Assembly (NCBI GenBank): GCA_002702655.1
Contig: PABB01000013.1
Coordinates: 1 to 50,985, forward strand
Reading direction: 5' to 3'
DNA from: Planctomycetaceae bacterium
GTDB lineage: Bacteria; Planctomycetota; Planctomycetia; Pirellulales; Lacipirellulaceae
Length of the DNA stretch: 50,985 bases
Below, piece after piece: positions 40,584-48,086 of the stretch (position 1 is the stretch's first letter; each line of letters starts with the position of its first letter). A program made the translations under genes and the position numbers. Under the pieces are notes generated by a model, which saw only the letters and a list, made by a program, of their open reading frames with translations, did not search any database and had not been told where the DNA came from.

Positions 40584-42023
40584 CTACGCGGAACCGACTG
40601 CTCCGAATGGCAAGACAATACGAAACACGGCGCCGCCGTCAGGTAAATTGGCGGCGGTGAGCGTACCGCCATGAGATTGGACAATCCGTCGCGAGACGGC
40701 CAGGCCCAAGCCGACGCCCGTATCCTTGGTGCTCACGAACGGCTCGAAAATCCGTTGAATGACATCCTCGTCGATCCCCGAGCCGTCGTCGACGACTTCG
40801 ATGGCGACGGCATCCTCTGCTGCGACAGTCGAGTATCTCAAACGAATGCGTCCCCCCGCGGGTTGGGCGTCGATCGCATTGATAAGCAGGTTCAGCAACA
40901 CCTGCCGCAGCTGTTGCGGGTCGGCAGAGATGCGCACCTGCGGGTCGTCGTGCAGCTCGATTTCGATCCCCAATCGCCTAGCACGCGGACGCGCCACCTC
41001 CACAGCCTGGCGGCAGAGATCATCCACGCCCACTTGCCGCATGGCGGGTTTGGGCGGCCGCGCGAAGTCCAAAAACGTCTGCAACATCTGTTGCATGCGC
41101 TGGATTTCCTCGGCGATCACCCCCAACTCGCGTTCATCGAGCCCCGTTGACTCGTCAAGCGCCGAATCAACCAAGAGCTTGATCGCCGTGAGCGGGTTAC
41201 GCAATTCATGCGCGATGCCCGCGGCGAGCTGCCCGACCGCAGCCAGCTGGTCGGCGCGGGCGGCAGACTCTCGCGAGCGCTCCAATTCCGTGACCATCCC
41301 CGCAGTCTGGTTTCGAACATGACTCATCGCGGCGATCAACTCGCGCAGTTCAGTCGGTGGTCGAATCAACGGGTCGCCTTCGATCAACGAGTCGTGGAGC
41401 GAATGGACTGCTCCGCCCAGTTCCTCCACGGATCGAGCCACGCCGCGAGCGACGCCGAATCCGGCGACGAGCCCGGCCGCGGCTCCGCAAACTCCCAACA
41501 ACGCAACGCTTGTGCCGACTCGACCGGCGAGAGCACGATTCTGACGGCTGTCCTGCGTCACCGCCTCCCGCTCCGCTCTCAGCGCGGCGACGGCGTCAGC
41601 CAGCGATCGTTCAACGACGTCGCCGCCGATAGGTTCCGCGTCGCTTGACGTGGTTGCTGAGGAGCTGGCGATGTGTTCAGCCAACTCCTGCAACTCCGGG
41701 ATAAGTCGCTGAGCGATGCCTTCGCTGCGCTCAGCATCGAGACTGCGCGCATGGTCCAACGCCCGCGCGACCGCCTCCTCGGCCGCCATGCGAAACTCCG
41801 ATTCTCCGGAAGCGGCAAAGTGCTCGAGCTCCAGTCGCGTGTCGCGAAGCGCCAAGACAAGCTCTTCCGCGGCAAGAACGGCGGCGACGCGATCATCCAG
41901 TTGCTCAGAGACCGCCGCGTTCCACCGGTAAACGTAGACGGCCATTCCCAGACCAACCGTCAGCAGCAGCGTACTGACGACGATGGTGGGCAGGATCATC
42001 CGCCACAGCAGCGGGAGTTTCAC
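40584..42023 (-). CDS. membrane sensor histidine kinase, partner of the NtrC-type regulator
   Basis: 479-aa kinase from GTG 42023 (reads VKLPLLWRMILPT); this start has an AGGAG site, while the longer frame to 42074 would need TTG. Transmembrane helix 1 lies at about 8-30 and helix 2 at about 170-191, enclosing a 140-residue periplasmic, helix-rich, acidic sensor domain. A HAMP-like segment follows (VARSVEELGGAVHSLHDS). HisKA has His272 in AAGIAHELRNPLTAIK, and the HATPase domain has LLNLLINAIDAQ, DDGSGID, GVGLGLAVSRR. The order is that of ZraS/AtoS-like kinases. The signal is unknown. The divergent neighbour is a Na+ symporter gene, which the pair may control. Confidence 0.9.
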   Translation of the reverse strand: MKLPLLWRMILPTIVVSTLLLTVGLGMAVYVYRWNAAVSEQLDDRVAAVLAAEELVLALRDTRLELEHFAASGESEFRMAAEEAVARALDHARSLDAERSEGIAQRLIPELQELAEHIASSSATTSSDAEPIGGDVVERSLADAVAALRAEREAVTQDSRQNRALAGRVGTSVALLGVCGAAAGLVAGFGVARGVARSVEELGGAVHSLHDSLIEGDPLIRPPTELRELIAAMSHVRNQTAGMVTELERSRESAARADQLAAVGQLAAGIAHELRNPLTAIKLLVDSALDESTGLDERELGVIAEEIQRMQQMLQTFLDFARPPKPAMRQVGVDDLCRQAVEVARPRARRLGIEIELHDDPQVRISADPQQLRQVLLNLLINAIDAQPAGGRIRLRYSTVAAEDAVAIEVVDDGSGIDEDVIQRIFEPFVSTKDTGVGLGLAVSRRIVQSHGGTLTAANLPDGGAVFRIVLPFGAVGSA

Positions 42024-42254
42024 AGTTTGGCAGTCTCCTGTACAGGTTTTGAACGCGACATTCGCACGGGGCAAATTATCGGCGAGTCACAGCGGTTTGA
42101 GAATGGCCGCGAGCCGCGGAATTGGCCCGACATGGACTCATTGGAGCCCTCGGGCCCAACACGGGTACGGCAATTGCACCGGGCCCGGCGTGCTTCGGCC
42201 CTGCACCTTTCGAGTCTCAGTCATCAGGGGCTGTCTCCCGCGCGACAACTCACG

Positions 42255-44024
42255 ATGTCTCAAGAACGGTGGGCGTCTCGACTTGGGCTGGTGTTGGCGA
42301 TGGCGGGCAACGCCATTGGACTGGGCAACTTCCTGCGATTTCCGCGCCTCGCCGCTCAGTACGGCGGCGGCGCCTTCATGATCCCCTATCTGATTGCGTT
42401 GCTCCTGCTGGGCATTCCCCTGATGTGGTTGGAATGGTCGATGGGGCGGATGGGAGGGCGGTACGGCCACGGGACGACCGTCGGCATGTTCGGTCGGCTC
42501 TGCAATCGGCCGGCAGCGCGTCTGCTGGGGACGCTGGGGGTCTCGCTCCCGTTGTTGTTCGTCGTTTTCTACACGTATATCGAGTCGTGGACCCTTGCTT
42601 ACTCGTGGTATTCAGCGGTCGACGCCCATGGCACGTCCGCCAGTTCGCCGGGCGAGTTGGCGCCGCCCGTCCGTGGCGTCAACGCCCCTCTGCTGCGGGC
42701 GATGCTTGCGGGCCACGATGAAGACCACGATCAACGGCTTTCTCAGTCCGAATGGACGGGCCCGGGCGGCGCATTTGCGGAGTTGGATCGCAACGGCGAC
42801 CAGATTGTCGCCGCCGCGGAAATGCAGCCGGTTCTCAATCCGCTGGCCAACGCACACACCTATCGTTTCCTCCGCGAGTATCAGGGCGCGGCGCCGCCCG
42901 GCGAGCGCACTTATTTCCACTCGCTGCTCCCGGCGGCTGGATTCTGGTTGCTGTCGGTCGGCATCAATGTGTGGATCATTTCACGGGGGATTTCCGGCGG
43001 AGTCGAACGCCTGGCGCGAGTCGCGATGCCCCTGCTGTTTGTGTTTGCGGTTGCGTTGGCGATTCGCGTGCTGACGTTGGGCGCGCCCGATCCCGCCCGC
43101 CCGGAGAACTCGGTCTGGGCCGGTCTGAACTACATTTGGGAGCCCAATTTCGCCGCACTGGCCGATTTCGGCGTGTGGCTGGCAGCGGCGGGTCAGATCT
43201 TCTTCACGTTGTCGATCGGCACAGGGACCATTCAGTGCTACGCGAGTTACTTGCGCCCCGACGACGATTGCGCCCTGACCGGTCTCACGACCGCCGCGAC
43301 GAACGAGTTTGCGGAAGTGGTCCTGGGGGCCACGATTGCGATCCCCGTCTCCGTGGCGGTCTTCGGATTGGCCAATACGCAGGCCATTGCCAGCCAGGGG
43401 TCATTCGACCTCGGTTTCGTGGCGATGCCGCTCATCTTCGAGCAAATGCCGCTGGGCCGCTTGTTTGCGACGTTGTGGTTCGCACTGCTGTTCTTCGCCG
43501 GCGTTACGTCCTCGGTGGGGCTATGCCAACCCATGATGGCGTTCCTGCAGGAAGAGATCCGCCTGACGCGGCGCTGCGCCGCCGGCGTTTGCGGGGCCCT
43601 GATCATGGCGTTGGGATTGCCGATCCTCCTGTGGTTCGGGCACGGATACATGGACCAATACGATTTCTGGGTCGGGACCTTCGGACTGGCAGTCTTTGCC
43701 TTGCTGGAGGTGATCGCATTCGCCTGGATCTATGGCAGCGACGGGATGTGGCGGGAACTGACGCACGGCGCCCAGATCAGCATCCCGCGCCTTGTACGCC
43801 CGGTGATCAAGTACGTCGTGCCGGGCTACCTGATGGTGCTGCTGGCGGGTTGGACTTACCAATCGTGGGGCGAGGCCATCCGGCTGGAGGACGTCCCGAT
43901 CGAGGACCAGCCCTATCTGTGGCGGGCTCGATGGTCGATCATTTTGGTTATCGCCGGCGTCGCGGGCCTGGCCGCGTGGGCGACGCGCGTATATCCGCCG
44001 GCGTCCGACAGGAGTGTTTCATGA
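42255..44024 (+). CDS. NSS-family Na+:amino-acid-type symporter with two inserted EF-hand loops
   Basis: 589-aa membrane transporter of the neurotransmitter:sodium symporter family. ATG 42255 is chosen because the family N-terminus follows at once: W.SRLGLVLAMAGNAIGLGN with the unwound helix 1 that binds Na+ and substrate (NAIGLGNFLRFP). About 12 helices are visible. In the extracellular loop after helix 3, residues 155-166 (DEDHDQRLSQSE) and 178-189 (DRNGDQIVAAAE) are two textbook 12-residue EF-hand calcium loops, spaced as a pair. Relatives lack this. The substrate is probably an amino acid, by family. The stop overlaps the start of a 30-aa membrane peptide gene (ATGA). Confidence 0.9.
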   Translation: MSQERWASRLGLVLAMAGNAIGLGNFLRFPRLAAQYGGGAFMIPYLIALLLLGIPLMWLEWSMGRMGGRYGHGTTVGMFGRLCNRPAARLLGTLGVSLPLLFVVFYTYIESWTLAYSWYSAVDAHGTSASSPGELAPPVRGVNAPLLRAMLAGHDEDHDQRLSQSEWTGPGGAFAELDRNGDQIVAAAEMQPVLNPLANAHTYRFLREYQGAAPPGERTYFHSLLPAAGFWLLSVGINVWIISRGISGGVERLARVAMPLLFVFAVALAIRVLTLGAPDPARPENSVWAGLNYIWEPNFAALADFGVWLAAAGQIFFTLSIGTGTIQCYASYLRPDDDCALTGLTTAATNEFAEVVLGATIAIPVSVAVFGLANTQAIASQGSFDLGFVAMPLIFEQMPLGRLFATLWFALLFFAGVTSSVGLCQPMMAFLQEEIRLTRRCAAGVCGALIMALGLPILLWFGHGYMDQYDFWVGTFGLAVFALLEVIAFAWIYGSDGMWRELTHGAQISIPRLVRPVIKYVVPGYLMVLLAGWTYQSWGEAIRLEDVPIEDQPYLWRARWSIILVIAGVAGLAAWATRVYPPASDRSVS

Positions 44025-44113
44025 CCCTCGCGGCCGTGCTGTTTATGGCTGGAACCTGGGGACTCGTATCCGGCGTCGCGGGCTGGTGCCTGTGGCGTCT
44101 GCTGAGATCCTGA
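44021..44113 (+). CDS. MetS-like small membrane subunit of the NSS transporter
   Basis: 30-aa peptide with one membrane helix: MTLAAVLFMAGTWGLVSGVA then GWCLWRLLRS. The ATG overlaps the symporter stop by 4 bp and follows a clear ribosome site (CAGGAG). Size, single helix, basic end and position match the small subunits (MetS type) required by some bacterial NSS transporters such as the methionine/alanine importer MetPS. No other product would fit this place. It is short enough to be missed by gene finders. Assignment rests on context and topology, not on sequence identity that I can verify. Confidence 0.7.
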   Translation: MTLAAVLFMAGTWGLVSGVAGWCLWRLLRS

Positions 44114-44158
44114 CAGTCATCCGCGAAGCGGTCGCGATGCGCGGCGGTCGAACATGCC

Positions 44159-45535
44159 ATGAGTGACTTTCACGAGCTTTTTCTGCCCCTGCTATGCCAG
44201 CTGGCCGTCATCATCGCGGCGGCGAGGATCGGAGCGGTGGCGTTTCGATCAATCGGCCAGCCCGAGGTGGTGGGGGAAATTCTCGCGGGATTGCTCTTGG
44301 GGCCCTCGTGCCTTGGCCGGGTGGCGCCGGAGTGGCTCACGCTGGCCAATGACGTTGAGACACGGTTCGCATTCCGCGTGCTCAGCGAACTGGGATTGGT
44401 GCTATTGATGTTCTTGGTCGGGTTGGAGTTCGACTTCAGCCACCTGCGGCACGTCGGGAGGACCGCGGGGGCCGTCGCGGCGGCGGGGATCGCCGTCCCG
44501 TTCGCGCTGGGCGCCGCGCTGGCTGTCGCCATTCATCCCGTCGTCGCGGCCGACGTGCCGCGTACCGGCTTCGCGCTGTTTCTTGCCACGTCCCTGTCAA
44601 TCACCGCGATCCCCATCTTGGGGCGCATCATGATCGAATTGGGAATTCAGCGCACTTCCCTCGGTACGCTGACAATCACAGCCGCGGCGGTTGACGACGT
44701 GGTGGGCTGGGTTCTGCTGATCGTCGTCGCGTCAGTCGTCGGCGGGGAATTCTCCTGGGGGGCCCTGGCAGCGACGGCGGCGGCGATCGTCGCGTTCGCG
44801 TTGTTTGTGTTTCTGGTCGTCAAGCCGCTCGCCTTGCGTTTACTGGGCGTGGAGCGAAGATCCCTGCCCGGCGAGCCCTCGTCGTCGGTGCAGGAGCAAC
44901 CGCTCTCGACTGGCAAGTCGGCCGTGTTGTTGGTGCTGGTGCTGCTGTCCGCGGCGGCTACCAGCGGCCTGGGCATCTTTGCCGCGTTTGGCCCCTTCAT
45001 CCTGGGGGCGGCCCTATCAACGAACCGACAGGTGGCGCACTCCGTGGCCGCCCAATGGCGTCCCCTGGTGTTTGCCATGCTGCTGCCGGTGTTTTTTACG
45101 TACACCGGGCTCCAAACAGACATTGGTCGGCTGGAAGGAAGCCGGATCTGGGGCATCACGGCAGCGGTCGTCGGCGTGGCCATGGCGGGCAAGTTGGTCG
45201 GCTGCGGCTTGGCCGCTCGGCTGTGCGGACGCTCCGTGCGAGACAGCATCTGCGTGGCCGTCATGATGAACACGCGGGCGCTCATGGGACTGGTCGCGGT
45301 GAATCTGGGACGCGAGATGGGGGTCGTCCCGGACGCTGTCTATTCCATGCTTGTCATTATGGCCATCGCAACGACCGTACTGACCACGCCCGTGTTGCGG
45401 CGTCTCCTGCCCGGTATAGCTTCTGAGCAGCCTGTGCAACAGTTGAACTCGCAAGGCGCCGGGGCCTTGCCGGAGGCCTCAAATCAGACCTGTTTTGGCC
45501 GGGCACAACCACGCCCTGACGGTACGGCACGCTGA
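44159..45535 (+). CDS. CPA2-family cation:proton antiporter (KefB/NapA-like membrane domain)
   Basis: 458-aa protein with about 12 membrane helices. The start has the family pattern PLLCQLAVIIAAARIGAVAF, QPEVVGEILAGLLLGPSCLG and ELGLVLLMFLVGLEFDFSHL. The ion-binding helix carries ITAAAVDDVVGWVLL (paired Asp, as in electrogenic NapA-type members). A late FTYTGLQTDIG and MMNTRALMGLVAVNLGREMG complete the signature. No RCK/TrkA-N domain follows; the C-terminal 40 residues are unstructured. It would exchange Na+ or K+ for protons across the inner membrane. It follows the symporter pair by 45 bp on the same strand and may help maintain the Na+ gradient used by it. Confidence 0.88.
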   Translation: MSDFHELFLPLLCQLAVIIAAARIGAVAFRSIGQPEVVGEILAGLLLGPSCLGRVAPEWLTLANDVETRFAFRVLSELGLVLLMFLVGLEFDFSHLRHVGRTAGAVAAAGIAVPFALGAALAVAIHPVVAADVPRTGFALFLATSLSITAIPILGRIMIELGIQRTSLGTLTITAAAVDDVVGWVLLIVVASVVGGEFSWGALAATAAAIVAFALFVFLVVKPLALRLLGVERRSLPGEPSSSVQEQPLSTGKSAVLLVLVLLSAAATSGLGIFAAFGPFILGAALSTNRQVAHSVAAQWRPLVFAMLLPVFFTYTGLQTDIGRLEGSRIWGITAAVVGVAMAGKLVGCGLAARLCGRSVRDSICVAVMMNTRALMGLVAVNLGREMGVVPDAVYSMLVIMAIATTVLTTPVLRRLLPGIASEQPVQQLNSQGAGALPEASNQTCFGRAQPRPDGTAR

Positions 45536-45616
45536 TTGCATTGGGAGGTTCGCACCCGCGCAGACCGAATCGGTTCCTAAGCGACGCGGCGTCCCTGCTG
45601 AGAGCGAGAATCGTCT

Positions 45617-46192
45617 ATGGCCCCTATGCACGCCCACAAGGCTCCCGTCGTTGAGATCGCGCAGGCGCCGTCGACAGGCGCCTCGGCGGCCGCTTCCCCG
45701 CCCGCGATGACGGTCTCCGGTACGCTCCTGGACAAAATGGTGACGTGCGCGTCGCAGGGTCGCTACGAGCAGGCTCTAAAACTCGCCCGAGGCAAGGGAG
45801 GGCAAAGCCTGGACGTGCAAAACGCTGAAGGCGTCTGCCTGATGCGCCTGGGACGGCACGAGGCGGCTGTGCATCTGTACCGCGGTCTCGTTCTCAATCC
45901 AGGCTGCACATGGATGCGCCGCGATCGTCCGGCCCATTACAAAGTGAACTTTGCGACTGCTCTCTTGCTGCACGGCCTGACAAGCGGATGCCTGGAAATG
46001 TTGGGCGACCTCAATGGCGAGACCACTCCGATGGTCGACGCAATCCACCAGGCGATTCGAAAATGGGAGCAAGGCTTGCCCTTGCTCGCTTGGCTCAACT
46101 GGAAGATCAATCGCGTCGCTCCAGCGTCGCGGCCCGTGCCGCTGGGCTTCCCGCCAGGCGATTTCGGCAACGCGCGCCCGTTGCTGACTTGA
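45617..46192 (+). CDS. small TPR-like protein of unknown function
   Basis: 191-aa soluble protein. Residues 1-40 are Ala/Pro/Ser-rich and probably disordered. Residues about 40-130 have helix-pair patterns like degenerate TPRs (LLDKMVTCASQGRYEQALKLA, NAEGVCLMRLGRHEAAVHLYRGLVLNPG, NFATALLLHGLTSGCLEMLG). There is no signal peptide. It sits between two transporter genes on the same strand and may be part of the same unit. The TPR-like helices suggest a binding or scaffold role, but no partner can be named. Confidence 0.65.
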   Translation: MAPMHAHKAPVVEIAQAPSTGASAAASPPAMTVSGTLLDKMVTCASQGRYEQALKLARGKGGQSLDVQNAEGVCLMRLGRHEAAVHLYRGLVLNPGCTWMRRDRPAHYKVNFATALLLHGLTSGCLEMLGDLNGETTPMVDAIHQAIRKWEQGLPLLAWLNWKINRVAPASRPVPLGFPPGDFGNARPLLT

Positions 46193-46250
46193 ACTGGCTT
46201 GTTAAAGCTGGCGGAGTGAGTGCCAGAGGCCCAAGGTTCGGAAGCGTGGT

Positions 46251-48035
46251 ATGACGTGGGAAGCTGCGGTGACGCTGGGAGTGCTGACGGTTCTCCTCGT
46301 CGCACTGATGCGGGAGTGGTCCGGGCCCGACGTTCTGCTGGCCGCGGCGGCAGTCGGGCTGGCAGCGATTGGTGAATTTGCCGGATCGTCCCGGTTGCCC
46401 ACGATCGCCGAAACGGTTGCCGCGATGGGCAACCCTGGCCTGGCAACCGTCGGCGTCCTATTCGTCGTCGTGGCTGGTCTGACCCACACCCGGGCCATGC
46501 AGCGCGTCGCCGGAGGGCTGATTGGCGCACCGCGGACGCCGCGCGCGGCCCAACTGCGGTTGCTGACGCCCGTGGTCGGACTGAGCGCCTTCCTCAATAA
46601 CACGCCAGTCGTGGCGATGTTTCTGCCCGTCGTCGACGAATTGAGCAAGCGGTCGCGGATCGCGGCCTCGCAGCTCTACATGCCGATGGCGTTCGCGGCG
46701 ACCTTTGGCGGCATCTGCACGCTCATTGGCACCAGCACCAATGTTGTCGTGAATGGGCTGTGGATGAAGGAGACTGGCGGCCCAGGGCTGGCCATGTTCG
46801 ATTTGGCATGGGTCGGCGTGCCCGGCGCGGCCGTGGGGCTCGTGCTGATGACGTGGCTAGCGCCGCGAGTGCTTGCGGACCGCAAGCCGGCGATCGACGC
46901 CGATTCCGAGCGGCGGCAGTATTTTCTCGACCTGGTGGTGACGCCGGGCGGTCGGCTCGTCGGCAAGACCGTAGAACAAGCCGGACTGCGACGCCTGGCC
47001 CAACTGTTCCTGGTGGAAGTGCAGCGCGAGGGCGAGGTCGTCGGACCCGTTTCGTCGCGTTTTCGACTGGAGGCTGGCGACCTGTTGGGATTCGTCGGGG
47101 ACGTTGACGCCGTTCGGGAACTCACTGGCACGGCCGGCCTGACGGCTCCGCCGTACAGTGCGCACCCCACGCCACGCAGCCGGTTGATTGAAGCGGTTGT
47201 CTCGCCCCGGTGCCCGCTTGTGGGCGCGACCATTCGCGATGGCCAGTTTCGCGCCCGGTACGATGCGGCAGTCGTGGCTGTGGCACGGGGTGCGGAACGC
47301 CTGTCTGGCCGCCTGGGAGATATCGTACTTGGCCCAGGCGACACCCTCCTGCTGGAAGGGGGCGAGGATTTCGTCCCACGGTTTGGACAATCGCACGACT
47401 TCTATCTGGTCAGCGGCATCGATGGTTCCGACACGCCCGCGACCAGCCGGGCGCCGGTCGCGATCGGCATTCTCTTGGCGATGGTGGCCGCAGCCACGCT
47501 GGGATGGTGCGATCTGCTCACGGCTGGCGCCCTGGCGGCGGCGGCCATGGTCGTAACGGGCTGCTGCACCGTGGCGCAAGCCCGCGCGTCGGTCGAGTGG
47601 CCGCTGCTGGTGGCGATTGCCGCCTCGCTGGGTATCGGATTGGCGATGCAGACCAGCGGGCTCGCCGACGCGCTGGCCGGCGGCGTGATTGGCATCGCCG
47701 GCGACTCGCCCTGGCTCGCGCTGGCGGCCGTCTATGTCGTCACGATGGTGCTCACGGAACTCGTCACCAACAACGCCGCCGCCGTGCTCGTTTACCCGCT
47801 GGCGATGTCGACGGCCCGATCGTTGAACGTGAGCGAGATTCCGTTCGTGGTCGCCGTGATGGTGGGGGCTTCCGCGGGCTTCGCAACGCCCTTTGGGTAT
47901 CAGACCAATCTGATGGTCTACGGACCGGGCGGCTACAAGTTCGCTGACTACCTGCGAATGGGAGTGCCGCTTGACCTGGCATTTGCCGTGGTGACAGTCG
48001 GACTCGCCCCGGTCATCTTCCCTTTTAGCCCATGA
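46251..48035 (+). CDS. SLC13-type permease with two RCK_C (TrkA_C) domains
   Basis: 594-aa membrane transporter of the ArsB/NhaD superfamily. The first membrane half (about 1-215) contains the first inverted-repeat signature FLNNTPVVAMFLPVV and TLIGTSTNVVVNGL. Two cytoplasmic RCK_C-like domains follow (about 222-300 with LVGKTVEQAGLRRLAQLFLVEVQREG, and 315-385 with LVGATIRDGQFRARYDAAVVAVARG). The second membrane half (about 400-590) has the matching VTNNAAAVLVYPLAMS and PFGYQTNLMVYGPGGYKF. RCK_C-containing members are annotated as divalent anion or sulfate transporters; the substrate is not certain here. The last gene of the transporter run; it converges on the exporter gene 51 bp downstream. 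Confidence 0.88.
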   Translation: MTWEAAVTLGVLTVLLVALMREWSGPDVLLAAAAVGLAAIGEFAGSSRLPTIAETVAAMGNPGLATVGVLFVVVAGLTHTRAMQRVAGGLIGAPRTPRAAQLRLLTPVVGLSAFLNNTPVVAMFLPVVDELSKRSRIAASQLYMPMAFAATFGGICTLIGTSTNVVVNGLWMKETGGPGLAMFDLAWVGVPGAAVGLVLMTWLAPRVLADRKPAIDADSERRQYFLDLVVTPGGRLVGKTVEQAGLRRLAQLFLVEVQREGEVVGPVSSRFRLEAGDLLGFVGDVDAVRELTGTAGLTAPPYSAHPTPRSRLIEAVVSPRCPLVGATIRDGQFRARYDAAVVAVARGAERLSGRLGDIVLGPGDTLLLEGGEDFVPRFGQSHDFYLVSGIDGSDTPATSRAPVAIGILLAMVAAATLGWCDLLTAGALAAAAMVVTGCCTVAQARASVEWPLLVAIAASLGIGLAMQTSGLADALAGGVIGIAGDSPWLALAAVYVVTMVLTELVTNNAAAVLVYPLAMSTARSLNVSEIPFVVAVMVGASAGFATPFGYQTNLMVYGPGGYKFADYLRMGVPLDLAFAVVTVGLAPVIFPFSP

Positions 48036-48086
48036 CGGTGAGGCCAGCGATGGCCGGCCGCCCGGCGCGTAACAGGCAAACGTAGA

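Noticed and set aside
42075-42254. sigma-54 promoter for the NSS symporter
   Set aside because: TGGCCCGACATGG lacks the TTGC -12 element at the right distance; no other candidate was seen.
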